Positions 9,660-18,266 of a stretch of DNA of 47,821 nucleotides are shown here, one piece after another. The number at the start of each line of letters is the position of its first letter. Position 1 is the first letter of the stretch. The notes below the pieces were generated by a model. It did not search any database, had not been told where the DNA came from, and was given only the letters and a program-made list of their open reading frames with translations. A program made the position numbers and the translations under genes. The stretch comes from Arthrobacter wenxiniae (GTDB lineage Bacteria > Actinomycetota > Actinomycetes > Actinomycetales > Micrococcaceae). Where the stretch lies: contig NZ_JAAMFM010000033.1 in NCBI RefSeq assembly GCF_013376105.1, positions 1 to 47,821 on the forward strand, given 5' to 3'.

Positions 9660-10496
9660 GTGACGGGCGATATTTCAGACCGGGATGATGTTGGCGGGCC
9701 GGGCGCCCCGGACTTGCGGGCCCGGTTCCCGGGGCAGGCTGTTGTTGCCGAGCTCCTTCGCCGGCAGGGCCAGATTCCGCCACGACGCCTTCTGGCGCGG
9801 CTGTTTGGGGCAAGTCCGCTGACGCCCGACACCTCCGCCTGGTTCAAGGGTGCCTTGGGCGAATTTGAGGTGGGACGGTTGCTCGCCGGGCTGGGGCCGG
9901 GCTGCACCGTGGTACATGCCGTCCCCGTCGGCGCCGGAACATCGGACATCGACCATGTCATTATTGGCCCGCAGGGTGTCTTCACCGTGAACACCAAAAA
10001 CCATTCCGGGCAGAAGGTGTGGGTGGCCGGCGGCACGTTCATGGTCAACGGGAAAAGGCTGCCGCACATCCGCAACTCCCTTTTCGAGGCCAACCGGGCC
10101 GCAAGGATCCTTGGCAGGGCCGTGGGGCATCCAGTGGCGGTTACGCCCATGGTGGTGGTGGTCAGCCCCCTGCGGTTGAACATCAAGCGGAAGCCGGATG
10201 GCGTGGAGGTGGTTGACGCCCGCGGGCTCCCTCGGTGGTTTTACCGGCAGCCACAGAGGCTTGCGGCGCAGGAAGCGGCACAGATTGCTGCGGCGGCCTG
10301 CCGGCCATTGACGTGGCACCGTGATCCGCCGGGCGACGGCGACCCTGCACTCTTAATGGCCCGGTTCGAGACCTTGCGCCGTGACGTCGCGAGTTCGCTG
10401 CGACGCCGGATGGTGTGGGGAGCCGCGATGGTTGCCGGCCTTTTTGTGGCCATACCGGCCATCTACCAGGTGTATCTTGATCTGCTGGTCCGTTAG
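9660..10496 (+). CDS. NERD (nuclease-related) domain membrane protein
   Basis: The NERD domain starts at about TSAWFKGALGEFEVGRLLAG and continues through GTSDIDHVIIGPQGVFTVNTKNH, with the D-x-D-H-V and NTKNH motifs characteristic of the family. A C-terminal hydrophobic helix (MVWGAAMVAGLFVAIPAIY) probably anchors it in the membrane. The GTG at 9660 is preferred because GGAGAGG sits 8 nt upstream; ATG 9639 is an in-frame alternative. NERD proteins are predicted nucleases related to PD-(D/E)XK enzymes, mostly uncharacterised. A hairpin terminator separates it from convergent purB. Confidence 0.8.
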   Translation: MTGDISDRDDVGGPGAPDLRARFPGQAVVAELLRRQGQIPPRRLLARLFGASPLTPDTSAWFKGALGEFEVGRLLAGLGPGCTVVHAVPVGAGTSDIDHVIIGPQGVFTVNTKNHSGQKVWVAGGTFMVNGKRLPHIRNSLFEANRAARILGRAVGHPVAVTPMVVVVSPLRLNIKRKPDGVEVVDARGLPRWFYRQPQRLAAQEAAQIAAAACRPLTWHRDPPGDGDPALLMARFETLRRDVASSLRRRMVWGAAMVAGLFVAIPAIYQVYLDLLVR

Positions 10497-10544
10497 AGGT
10501 CGGTCGACGGGTTACCGGGCGGATGGCGTCCGGGCAACGCAGGT

Positions 10545-10581
10545 GGCACCCCAGGTGCGCCAAATGCGCCGCTGGGGTGCC
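10545..10581. terminator. Bidirectional hairpin between the NERD gene and purB
   Basis: GGCACCCCAG (10545-10554) is perfectly complementary to CTGGGGTGCC (10572-10581) around a 17-nt loop that contains a nested GCGC pairing. It lies between the convergent NERD and purB genes. A proper T tract is missing on the plus side, so it may act mainly as an mRNA 3' end stem. Confidence 0.5.
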
Positions 10582-10599
10582 GCCGCCGTTCCTTGGCGG

Positions 10600-12042
10600 C
10601 TACTTTTTCAGGTAGTCCACCAGGGACTCGGCGATGCCCGTGTAGGTCCCCGGGGTGAGGGCGAGCAGGCGGGCCCGGGCTGCTTCGGACAGACCCAGGC
10701 CTGAGACGAACTCCTGCATGCGCGCGGCATCCACGCGGCGGCCGCGGGTGAGGTCCTTGAGGCGCTCGTACGGGTCCTCCATGTTGGGAACGCCGGCCAG
10801 GGCCTCGGCGCGCATGACCATCTGGATGGCTTCGGCGAGCACCTCCCAGTTGTGGTCAAGGTCGTCGGCGAGCACGGACTCGGCGGTGTCCAGCCGGCCC
10901 AGGCCGCCCAGGACATTGTTGATGGCCAGCAGGGAGTGGCCGAAAGCGACGCCGATGTTGCGCTGGCTGGAGGAGTCCGTGAGGTCGCGCTGCCAGCGGC
11001 TCGTCACCAGGGTGGCCGCGAGGGTGTCCAACAGGGCGTTGGAGATCTCCAGGTTGGCTTCGGCGTTTTCGAAGCGGATCGGGTTGACCTTGTGCGGCAT
11101 GGTTGAGGAGCCGGTGGCGCCCGGAACGGGGACCTGCACAAAGTATCCGATGGAGATGTAGCTCCAGACGTCCGTGCACAGGTTGTGCAGAATGCGATTG
11201 AAGCGCGCCATGTCGGCGTACAGCTCCGCCTGCCAGTCGTGCGATTCAATCTGGGTGGTCAGCGGGTTCCACGTCAGGCCCAGGCCCTCGACGAACCCGC
11301 GGGAAACGTCCTGCCAGCTGGCTTCCGGCACGGACGCGTAGTGGGCCGAGTAGGTGCCCGTGGCGCCGTTGATCTTGCCCAGGAACTCCGTGGTCGCGAT
11401 GCGGTCCAGCTGGCGGGTCAGCCGGTGGGCCGTGACGGCCAGCTCCTTGCCGAGCGTGGTGGGCGTCGCCGGCTGGCCGTGGGTCCGCGAGAGCATCGGC
11501 ACGGCGCGGTTCTCCTCGGCCATGTCGGTGATCTTGGCAACCAGGCTCCTCGCGGCCGGAAGCCAGACGTCCTCCACGGCGCCCTTGACGCCCAGGGCAT
11601 AGGAGAGGTTGTTGATGTCCTCGCTGGTGCAGCCGAAGTGGACCAGGGGCTTCAGGCGCTCCAGTCCCAGGGCAGCGAGTCGGTTGCCGATGAAGTACTC
11701 CACGGCCTTGACGTCGTGGACGGTGATCTTTTCAATCTCCGCCAGTTCAGCGATCGAGTCGTCGTCGAACTCGGTGACGATTGCGCGCAGGCCCTCCTGC
11801 TGTTCGGGGGTCAGCGGCTCAGCGCCCCGCAGCACCTTGTTGCTGGTCAGGTGGATGAACCATTCCACCTCGACCCCCACACGGTCGCGGTTCAGGGCCG
11901 CCTCGGACAAGTAATCCACCAGCGGCGCCACGGCGCCTGAATACCGGCCGTCGAGCGGGCCCAGGGCGATGCGCCCGGGGTGCGCGGCCAGGGACAGGCG
12001 GCCGGACGGGATGCGGGAAATGGCGGAGGGGGAATCAGACAT
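10600..12042 (-). CDS. purB: Adenylosuccinate lyase
   Basis: A 480-aa enzyme of the fumarase/aspartase superfamily. It acts twice in purine synthesis, splitting SAICAR to AICAR and adenylosuccinate to AMP, each with release of fumarate. The family signature is plain in GSSTMPHKVNPIRFENAE, as are TSEDINNLSYAL and SRTHGQPATPTTLGKE, which carries the catalytic His. The length matches PurB of the E. coli-like subgroup. The N terminus starts MSDSPSAISRIPSGRL. It is transcribed towards the NERD gene and shares a 5' intergenic region with the WXG-like pair. Confidence 0.95.
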   Translation of the reverse strand: MSDSPSAISRIPSGRLSLAAHPGRIALGPLDGRYSGAVAPLVDYLSEAALNRDRVGVEVEWFIHLTSNKVLRGAEPLTPEQQEGLRAIVTEFDDDSIAELAEIEKITVHDVKAVEYFIGNRLAALGLERLKPLVHFGCTSEDINNLSYALGVKGAVEDVWLPAARSLVAKITDMAEENRAVPMLSRTHGQPATPTTLGKELAVTAHRLTRQLDRIATTEFLGKINGATGTYSAHYASVPEASWQDVSRGFVEGLGLTWNPLTTQIESHDWQAELYADMARFNRILHNLCTDVWSYISIGYFVQVPVPGATGSSTMPHKVNPIRFENAEANLEISNALLDTLAATLVTSRWQRDLTDSSSQRNIGVAFGHSLLAINNVLGGLGRLDTAESVLADDLDHNWEVLAEAIQMVMRAEALAGVPNMEDPYERLKDLTRGRRVDAARMQEFVSGLGLSEAARARLLALTPGTYTGIAESLVDYLKK

Positions 12043-12085
12043 GGCCCAATTCTTTCACGAACCGCGGATTCTTCGTCCAGTGTGT

Positions 12086-12191
12086 CCCCGGGCCATGCCT
12101 GGGGCCGTGCCGCTCCCTGCACAGCCGCCGCGTCCCTCCACCTTGTCCCCACTCCGGGCTGGGGCACTGGCCCGGGCCCCGGGCCATGCCT
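12086..12191. repeat. 15-nt direct repeat and 19-bp near-perfect palindrome upstream of purB
   Basis: CCCCGGGCCATGCCT occurs at 12086-12100 and again at 12177-12191. The second copy overlaps a 19-bp palindrome, TGGCCCGGG-C-CCCGGGCCA at 12168-12186. The 220-nt region between divergent purB and the WXG-like gene must hold both promoters, so one or both repeats may be regulatory. No regulator match is claimed. Confidence 0.4.
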
Positions 12192-12263
12192 ACTGTCGGA
12201 AGGGAGGCCCCTCCGGGAATGGATGTGGGCGTGGGCGGAGCGGGGAACAGGGGAGGTTGGGCC

Positions 12264-12659
12264 ATGGGGTACTCGCCGGGCCTGTCCGGTGGACAATTCA
12301 GCGGGGCGGGGCGCGACAATGGGCGGATTGGTGCTGGGGGCCCGTTCGGCACACAACACTGTGCGGGGCCGTCCGTCTTTTGGGCACCGGACACGTCTCC
12401 CGGGGACGTGTCCGCCCTGGCCGGACGGCTGTCGCGGCTGGCCGGCGAGATTGACGCCGGCCGCGCCAGACTGTCGGCAGCCGCCGCCCTGGAGTGGTCG
12501 TCGAAGGCGGGGGAGGCGTTTCGCGGGGAGGCCGCTTTGCGCGGATCGGCCCTGGCCGGCGCCTCCTCGGACGTCAGGGCGGCTTCCGACTGCGTGGCGG
12601 CCTACGCCCGGGCCCTCGATGCGTTGAGCGCCAGGGGCCCCGGAATGCTTGGAGGTTAG
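12264..12659 (+). CDS. WXG100-like small helical protein
   Basis: A 131-aa protein with a Gly/Ser-rich first 45 residues followed by two helices (DVSALAGRLSRLAGEIDAG and later SDVRAASDCVAAYARALDAL). They are joined by a turn, LEWSSKAGEAFR, that looks like the WXG turn of ESX substrates. The ATG at 12264 has AGGGGAGG about 9 nt upstream; an earlier ATG at 12186 gives a low-complexity Gly-rich extension. It lies 3 nt before the larger WXG-like/hydrolase gene, and that gene's Shine-Dalgarno overlaps its 3' end, so the two form an operon. Type VII secretion is a plausible route, but no ESX machinery lies in the window. Confidence 0.6.
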   Translation: MGYSPGLSGGQFSGAGRDNGRIGAGGPFGTQHCAGPSVFWAPDTSPGDVSALAGRLSRLAGEIDAGRARLSAAAALEWSSKAGEAFRGEAALRGSALAGASSDVRAASDCVAAYARALDALSARGPGMLGG

Positions 12660-12662
12660 GAC

Positions 12663-14351
12663 GTGGCCGGACAAAGCGACGGCGAAACCAGTTTCAGCAT
12701 CACCGGCGGCGCCGGCCGGGTGCACTACACGCTGACGGAAATAGAGGCGGCGGCCGGCCGCATCAACCTGGTCGCGCAGGACATGGGGGAGGTGGCCGCC
12801 ACCCTGGACAGCGAACTCGAGTGGATTTCCAGCTTCACGGCACGGCTTCAGGCATCCGGCCTGCAGGGAGCCGAGGCCACGCACTTTGCGGCGGGGGTGG
12901 CCGCGGGTGGACTTGCCTCGGCTCAGGGATCAGTGGCGGCCGCGGCCCGGGGAGTGCAGGAACTGGCCGCGCATGCATCGGCGGCCGCCCGGCGCTATGA
13001 GGAAGCCGAAGCGGAGACGGTGGCGCGCGAAAGGGCCCGGCGCAGCAGGGCGCTTTTCGACGGTGTGCAGGCCTCGACGGCGGGCATCTTCCTTCCACTC
13101 GTGCTGTGGTGGCAATACCACGTGCTCCGGGATGGCGCGGACCGGCAAGGGATGCGGGACACCGCTGAGGACATGCTCAACGACGGGCCCGCCTACATTG
13201 CGGGCCTGCTGGGGCCGGCGGTCGGCCTGGGCTACCTCCTGGGCCGCTCGCCGATCGAAGGAAGGGGCCGGTCCGGAGCGTTGCCCGCCGCCGGCGTGCG
13301 GAAGTTTGTCGACTGGAGCGGGCTGGCCAGGCCGGGGCACCTTGAATTGCGGGCGGTTCCGGCCGGTGAATGGCATGGCCGCGCCGGGGACTGGCGCCCC
13401 GGCCATGCCGTCCCGGACTTGTCCGGGGACGTCCAGCTCGCGGTCGACCCCAGTGTGTCCGGCCTGCTCGCCGGCAGCCAGGACGCCTACGGATACCCTC
13501 CGGGGTCCATTGCGGTGGACCGCCTTGACCGGCCCGACGGAACACGGGCGTGGATCGTGCACCTGCCGGGCACGGAGGACTGGTCAAAGGTGGACAGCGC
13601 CAATCCCTTTGACTTCGAGGGAGACCTGGAAGGCATGACCGCGGGGCAACAGACCCTGTTCGAACAGCAGCAGATCGTGGTCCAGGAGCTGATGAGGCAG
13701 GCCTTGGCGGATGCCGGGGCCCTGCCCACGGACGACGTCTTGATCACCGGCCACAGCGGCGGAGGGATCCACGCGGCGGCCGCTGCCGCAAATCCGGCGT
13801 TCCTGGCCGATTTCAACGTCAAGATGATCATCATTGCCGGAGCCCCGGCCAGAAACCTGCCCGTCGCCCCCAACGTCCTGGTCCTGGACCTGCAAAATGA
13901 TGACGACCTTGTTGCGGCCGCGGACTACGGCCCGCCGCCCAACTCGGTGAACCGGGTGACGGTGACGTCCCACCGGCCTGGGGCTGCCGAAGGCAAGGGC
14001 ACGGGCGACGTCATCAAGGATGCCCACGACCTTGGGAACTACATCGACGACGCCACGGCGCTGGAGCAGAGCAACGACCCCGGCATCAAGGCGGTGCGGG
14101 ACAGCGTGGGGCTCTTCCTGGGAACCGCCGCGGCCGGCGGCGGTCCCGCGACCGTGTCGCGCAAGGTCTACCAGGGCAGGGACGCCGATGGCCCGAAAAC
14201 CGAAGCGAAATCCAAGCCGGTCATGCCGACAGTCCCCAGGCCCATGAAGCCCGGCCGCCTGTTTCCGGAACCGGACATTCCACCTCTTCCGCTCCCCGGG
14301 GCGGGAGCGGCGGTTACCGGCGGGCCCGGGACCGTGTCAGGCCGCCCATGA
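12663..14351 (+). CDS. Large protein with WXG-like N terminus and alpha/beta-hydrolase domain
   Basis: A 562-aa protein starting at a GTG with GGAGG 8 nt upstream. Residues ~20-120 are heptad-like helices (LTEIEAAAGRINLVAQDMGE, QGSVAAAARGVQELAAHASA) as in WXG100/LXG N-terminal domains. Hydrophobic patches follow (AGIFLPLVLWWQYHV and YIAGLLGPAVGLGYLL). Residues ~230-470 form a lipase-like hydrolase: IVHLPGTEDW, then VLITGHSGGGIHAAAA with nucleophile S365, then FNVKMIIIAGAPARN and DLQNDDDLVAAADY. The C terminus is Pro-rich. The layout recalls polymorphic secreted toxins or lipases with a secretion module, but no immunity gene is obvious and the target is unknown. It overlaps the convergent holin-like gene by 38 bp. 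Confidence 0.7.
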   Translation: MAGQSDGETSFSITGGAGRVHYTLTEIEAAAGRINLVAQDMGEVAATLDSELEWISSFTARLQASGLQGAEATHFAAGVAAGGLASAQGSVAAAARGVQELAAHASAAARRYEEAEAETVARERARRSRALFDGVQASTAGIFLPLVLWWQYHVLRDGADRQGMRDTAEDMLNDGPAYIAGLLGPAVGLGYLLGRSPIEGRGRSGALPAAGVRKFVDWSGLARPGHLELRAVPAGEWHGRAGDWRPGHAVPDLSGDVQLAVDPSVSGLLAGSQDAYGYPPGSIAVDRLDRPDGTRAWIVHLPGTEDWSKVDSANPFDFEGDLEGMTAGQQTLFEQQQIVVQELMRQALADAGALPTDDVLITGHSGGGIHAAAAAANPAFLADFNVKMIIIAGAPARNLPVAPNVLVLDLQNDDDLVAAADYGPPPNSVNRVTVTSHRPGAAEGKGTGDVIKDAHDLGNYIDDATALEQSNDPGIKAVRDSVGLFLGTAAAGGGPATVSRKVYQGRDADGPKTEAKSKPVMPTVPRPMKPGRLFPEPDIPPLPLPGAGAAVTGGPGTVSGRP

Positions 14352-14727
14352 GCATGGAGACGAGGCTGATGATGAGCGCAGCGAGGACGGCCGTCCAGAA
14401 GAAGTGGTCAATGGTGAAGTGCACCGGCGTGTACGAACTCAGCCACGAGGTCAGCCACAGCATGGCCGCGTTGATGACGATCGTGAACAGGCCCAGCGTC
14501 AAGATGGTCACGGGAAGGGACAGGATCTTCACCACCGGCTTCACCAGGGCGTTGACCACGCCGAACACCAGGCCGATGAAAACAAAGGCAAGCACCTTGT
14601 TGACGGTTGCATTGGACGTGTCCAGGCCGCTGGTACCCGTGTTCACCACCGCCACGCCGGGAAGAATCCAGGCGGCAATCCACAAGGCAAGGGCGTTGAC
14701 GAGGACCTGCAACACAATTCTCTTCAT
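14314..14727 (-). CDS. Four-helix membrane protein of the phage-holin-4_2 / YvlD type
   Basis: 137 aa with four predicted membrane helices: VLQVLVNALALWIAAWILPG, VLAFVFIGLVFGVVNALVK, LPVTILTLGLFTIVINAAML and FFWTAVLAALIISLVSMLMG. The KRIVLQ start, FGVVNALVKP and LPVTILTLGLFTIVINA motifs are diagnostic of this widespread family. Despite the name, most members are chromosomal and not lytic; the function is unknown. The C terminus is short and Arg-rich (GGLTRSRARR). It is divergent from hisC with 77 nt between them, and its 3' end overlaps the hydrolase gene on the other strand. Confidence 0.85.
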   Translation of the reverse strand: MKRIVLQVLVNALALWIAAWILPGVAVVNTGTSGLDTSNATVNKVLAFVFIGLVFGVVNALVKPVVKILSLPVTILTLGLFTIVINAAMLWLTSWLSSYTPVHFTIDHFFWTAVLAALIISLVSMLMGGLTRSRARR

Positions 14728-14804
14728 GCTTCAATGCTTTCACACGCCGCGTTCCGCGCCCAGCCCTGCCTGCTGACTTGGGCCGGCTGACTTAGGCTAG
14801 GGGC

Positions 14805-15926
14805 ATGACCTTGAACAGCCAAGCCCAGCAATCCGGCGTCCACCCGCGCCCCGTCGTGGGCCGGCTGCCCAAATACGCGGCCGGCAAGCCGCCGGTGGAG
14901 ATCCCCGGGCTGGAAAGCTTCAAGCTGTCGTCCAACGAGAACCCGCTGGGCCCGGTCCCGGCGGTGCTCGAGCTCCTGCACGGCACGCTGGAGGTGCACC
15001 GCTACCCGGACACCAGCTGCACGGCACTGCGCACCGCGCTGGGCACGTTTTTGGACGTCCCGGCCGACGACGTCGTCACCGGCGCGGGGTCCCTCGGCGC
15101 CCTGAACCAGATCCTGGCGGCCTTTGCCGGGGCCAACGACGACGGCACCGCCGACGACGTTGTCTACGCCTGGCGTTCCTTCGAGGCCTATCCCATCTGC
15201 GTGGGGCTCGCCGGCGCCCGCAGCGTCCAGGTCCCCGTCCGCGCCGACGGCACCCACGACCTGCCCGCCATGGCCGCCGCCATCACCGAAAACACCAAGG
15301 TGGTCCTGCTGTGCACGCCGAACAATCCCACGGGCCCCGTGCTCCGGACCGCTGAAACGGAAGACTTCATCCGCGAGGTGCGCTCCGACGTCGTCATCGT
15401 CATCGACGAGGCGTACCAGGAATTTGTCCGCGCGGAGGATGCGGCGGACGGCATCGCGATGTACCGCAAGTACCCCAACGTCGTGGTGCTGCGCACCTTC
15501 TCCAAGGCCCACGGCCTGGCCGGGCTCCGCGTGGGCTATTCGGTGTCGAACCCGGAAGTCACCGCCTACCTGCGCGCCGCCGCCACCCCGTTCGCGGTGT
15601 CCGGCATCGCCGAGCGGGCCGCCGTCGCATCGCTGGAGAACTACGGCCAGGTTGTGGAAAGAGTACAAAGCCTGGTGGATGAACGCGACCGCGTCACAGC
15701 GGGCCTGAAAGCACTCGGCTGGGACATTCCGGAGGCCCAGGGCAACTTCGTGTGGCTCAACCTGGGGGTCGACACCCCCGGATTTGCCGCGCTGGCAGGC
15801 GAACACGCCCTCTCCGTGCGGGCGTTCGGCACCGAGGGCGTCCGCGTCAGCATTGGCGAGGTGGAGGCCAACACCCGGTTTCTGGAGATCTGTGCCTCCT
15901 ATACAAAAGCGCCGCGCGGTTCCTAG
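14805..15926 (+). CDS. hisC: Histidinol-phosphate aminotransferase family
   Basis: A 373-aa PLP enzyme that converts imidazole-acetol phosphate to histidinol phosphate with glutamate. Seen in sequence are KLSSNENPLGP near the N terminus, GAGSLGALNQIL (PLP phosphate cup), CTPNNPTGPV, VIVIDEAYQEF and RTFSKAHGLAGLRVGYSVS, with the Schiff-base Lys in FSK. Actinobacteria often carry a second copy that acts as an aromatic amino acid aminotransferase (Pat). This one stands alone, outside a his operon, so that role is a real alternative. It ends 55 nt before an AT-richer regulatory stretch that precedes the dehydrogenase operon. Confidence 0.85.
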   Translation: MTLNSQAQQSGVHPRPVVGRLPKYAAGKPPVEIPGLESFKLSSNENPLGPVPAVLELLHGTLEVHRYPDTSCTALRTALGTFLDVPADDVVTGAGSLGALNQILAAFAGANDDGTADDVVYAWRSFEAYPICVGLAGARSVQVPVRADGTHDLPAMAAAITENTKVVLLCTPNNPTGPVLRTAETEDFIREVRSDVVIVIDEAYQEFVRAEDAADGIAMYRKYPNVVVLRTFSKAHGLAGLRVGYSVSNPEVTAYLRAAATPFAVSGIAERAAVASLENYGQVVERVQSLVDERDRVTAGLKALGWDIPEAQGNFVWLNLGVDTPGFAALAGEHALSVRAFGTEGVRVSIGEVEANTRFLEICASYTKAPRGS

Positions 15927-15986
15927 CGATTAACAAAGGCATGCAAAGCGGGACTGTGCCGATACAGTTGTAAATCGAAATTGGAA

Positions 15987-16028
15987 ATATATGCACTTCA
16001 CGGAATACATTCCCATGGAGGCATATAT
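15987..16028. promoter_or_regulatory. Spaced inverted repeat in front of the 2-oxoacid dehydrogenase operon
   Basis: ATATATGC at 15987-15994 and GCATATAT at 16021-16028 are perfect inverted copies separated by 26 bp. They lie in an unusually AT-rich leader for this genome, 67-108 bp before the E1-alpha start. The arrangement suits a dimeric regulator. Lrp-type control of bkd operons is known elsewhere, but no regulator gene is adjacent here. Confidence 0.35.
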
Positions 16029-16094
16029 CGACACCAACGAGCCGGCACAGTGGACCCCACGGAGCTGCTGCGGCCCGGCAAACGAGGAGACGGT

Positions 16095-17285
16095 ATGGGC
16101 TCTGCCCAGCAAGCAGCGACCGGCACGAGGCCTTCCGCCGGCGTGCTGCAGGCCAACGCGGTAGGCGCTGGCGACATGGTCCAACTGCTGGACGAAGGGG
16201 GGATGCGCCATGCGGACGGCGTATTCAGCCCCTACATCGACGCCCTGGACGCCGGCACGCTGCGCGGGTTCTACCGGGACATGGCGCTGGTGCGCCGCTT
16301 TGACGCGGAGGCGACCGCCCTGCAGCGCCAGGGTGAACTGGCCCTGTGGGTGCCCGTGGTGGGGCAGGAAGCCGCGCAGATCGGCTCCGGGAGCGCCATG
16401 GCCACGGCCGACTACGCCTTTCCCACTTACCGCGAGCACGGCGTGGCCCTCACCCGCGGGCTGGATCTGGCTGACCTCCTCAAGCTGTTCCGCGGCGTCT
16501 CCAACGGCGGGTGGGACCCGCGGGAAAGCAACTTTCACCTCTACACGCTGGTGCTGGCCGCCCAGACGCTGCATGCCGTTGGCTACGCCATGGGCATCCA
16601 GCGCGACCTGGCGTTGGACAGCGCCGCCGAGCCGGCCGCCGTCGTCGCCTACTTCGGCGACGGGGCCAGCAGCGAAGGCGACGTGCACGAATCCATGGTG
16701 TTCGCCGCCTCCTACAGCGCGCCCGTGGTGTTCTTCTGCCAAAACAACAACTGGGCCATCTCCGTCCCCTTCGAGGTGCAGTCGAAACTCCCGCTGGTCA
16801 ACCGCGCGGGCGGTTACGGGATGCCCGGCATCCGCGTGGATGGCAACGACGTCCTGGCCGTGTACGCCGTGACACGGTGGGCGCTGGAGCATGCGCGCTC
16901 CGGCAGGGGCCCCGTCCTGATCGAGGCCTCGACCTATCGGATTGGCGCCCACACCACCGCCGACGACCCCACGAAGTACCGCCTGAACGAGGAGGAGGAC
17001 TCGTGGAAGGCGAAGGACCCGCTGGAGCGCCTGGAAAGGTACCTGCGTGCCGAGGGCCTGGCCGGTGACGACTTCTTTGAGCAGCTGGGAAACGACGCCG
17101 ATGAGCTGGCTGCCCATGTCCGCCGGGCTACGCTGGCGCTGGGCGGGGCGGACATTCGGCAAAAATTTGCCACCGTCTATGCCGAGGCCCACCCACTGGT
17201 GGCCGAGGAACTGGCCTGGTTTGAAAACTACGAGGCGTCCTTTGCCGACGCCGGTTCCCCGACTTCGCAAGGCGGTGCCGCATGA
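16095..17285 (+). CDS. Branched-chain 2-oxoacid / pyruvate dehydrogenase E1 component, alpha subunit
   Basis: A 396-aa thiamine-diphosphate enzyme subunit of the 2-oxoacid dehydrogenase complex. It has PVVGQEAAQIGSGSAM and FPTYREHGVAL, the ThDP-binding stretch AYFGDGASSEGDVHESM followed by CQNNNWAISVP, and the RIGAHTTADDPTKYR loop near the phosphorylation-loop region of homologues. The ATG at 16095 follows GAGGAGA; the frame is open upstream to 15981 without a ribosome site. It overlaps the E1-beta start by 4 nt (ATGA). Substrate is more likely branched-chain 2-oxoacids than pyruvate, because Arthrobacter-type actinobacteria use an AceE-type pyruvate E1. This is inferred. Confidence 0.85.
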   Translation: MGSAQQAATGTRPSAGVLQANAVGAGDMVQLLDEGGMRHADGVFSPYIDALDAGTLRGFYRDMALVRRFDAEATALQRQGELALWVPVVGQEAAQIGSGSAMATADYAFPTYREHGVALTRGLDLADLLKLFRGVSNGGWDPRESNFHLYTLVLAAQTLHAVGYAMGIQRDLALDSAAEPAAVVAYFGDGASSEGDVHESMVFAASYSAPVVFFCQNNNWAISVPFEVQSKLPLVNRAGGYGMPGIRVDGNDVLAVYAVTRWALEHARSGRGPVLIEASTYRIGAHTTADDPTKYRLNEEEDSWKAKDPLERLERYLRAEGLAGDDFFEQLGNDADELAAHVRRATLALGGADIRQKFATVYAEAHPLVAEELAWFENYEASFADAGSPTSQGGAA

Positions 17286-18256
17286 CCACCATGACCATTG
17301 CCAAGGCGATCAACGAAGGGCTGCGCGCCACCCTGGAGAACGACCCCAGGAGCTTCCTGATGGGCGAGGACATCGGCTCCCTGGGCGGCGTCTACCGCGT
17401 GACCGAAGGCCTCAAGGCCGAGTTCGGCGCGCACCGCGTCATGGACACGCCGCTGGCCGAGTCCGGGATTGTGGGCACCGCGATCGGCATGGCGCTGCGC
17501 GGCCACCGGCCCATCTGCGAGATCCAGTTCGACGGCTTCGTGTTCCCGGCCTTCAACCAGATCACCACCCAGCTGGCCAAGATCCACACCCGCTCCGACG
17601 GCCAGCTCAGCGCGCCCGTGGTCATCCGCATCCCCTACGGCGGCGGGATCGGCAGCATTGAGCACCACTCCGAGTCCCCCGAGGCGCTCTTTGCCCACAC
17701 GGCCGGCCTTCGCATCATCACCCCGTCCAACGCCAACGACGCGTACTGGATGATCCAGCAGGCGGTGGCGTGCAAGGACCCGGTCATCTTCTTCGAGCCC
17801 AAGCGCCGCTACTGGCTCAAGGGCGAGGTGGACACCGAGCACCCGGCGCAGGACGCGTTCACGGCCCAGGTGGTCCGCGGCGGCACGGACGCCACCATCG
17901 CGGCCTACGGGCCACTGGTCCCCGTGGCCCTGGCCGCGGCCAACGCGGCAGCCGAGGACGGCCACAGCGTGGAAGTCATCGACCTGCGCTCCATCTCGCC
18001 CATCGACTTTGACGCCGTCGAGGAATCCGTGACGAGGACGGGCCGGCTGGTGGTGGCCCACGAGGCACCCACCTTCGGCGGGATCGGCGGGGAAATTGCC
18101 GCTCGGATCAGCGAACGCTGCTTCTACTCCCTGGAGGCGCCGGCGATCCGCGTGGGCGGCTTCCACATGCCCTATCCGGTGGCCCGCGCCGAAGAGCACT
18201 ACCTGCCGGACATTGACCGCATGCTGGAGGCGTTGGACCGCGCCTTCACCTACTAG
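17282..18256 (+). CDS. 2-oxoacid dehydrogenase E1 component, beta subunit
   Basis: A 324-aa transketolase-like subunit. Landmarks are [18 protein letters not shown] with the ThDP-contacting Glu region, [33 protein letters not shown] and [14 protein letters not shown] (transketolase C-terminal domain), then [15 protein letters not shown]. It pairs with E1-alpha as an alpha2beta2 heterotetramer and passes the acyl group to the lipoyl arm of E2. Its ATG overlaps the alpha stop, which indicates translational coupling and 1:1 synthesis. The gene ends 10 nt before E2. Confidence 0.9.
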   Translation: MTTMTIAKAINEGLRATLENDPRSFLMGEDIGSLGGVYRVTEGLKAEFGAHRVMDTPLAESGIVGTAIGMALRGHRPICEIQFDGFVFPAFNQITTQLAKIHTRSDGQLSAPVVIRIPYGGGIGSIEHHSESPEALFAHTAGLRIITPSNANDAYWMIQQAVACKDPVIFFEPKRRYWLKGEVDTEHPAQDAFTAQVVRGGTDATIAAYGPLVPVALAAANAAAEDGHSVEVIDLRSISPIDFDAVEESVTRTGRLVVAHEAPTFGGIGGEIAARISERCFYSLEAPAIRVGGFHMPYPVARAEEHYLPDIDRMLEALDRAFTY

Positions 18257-18266
18257 GAAGGCCAAC

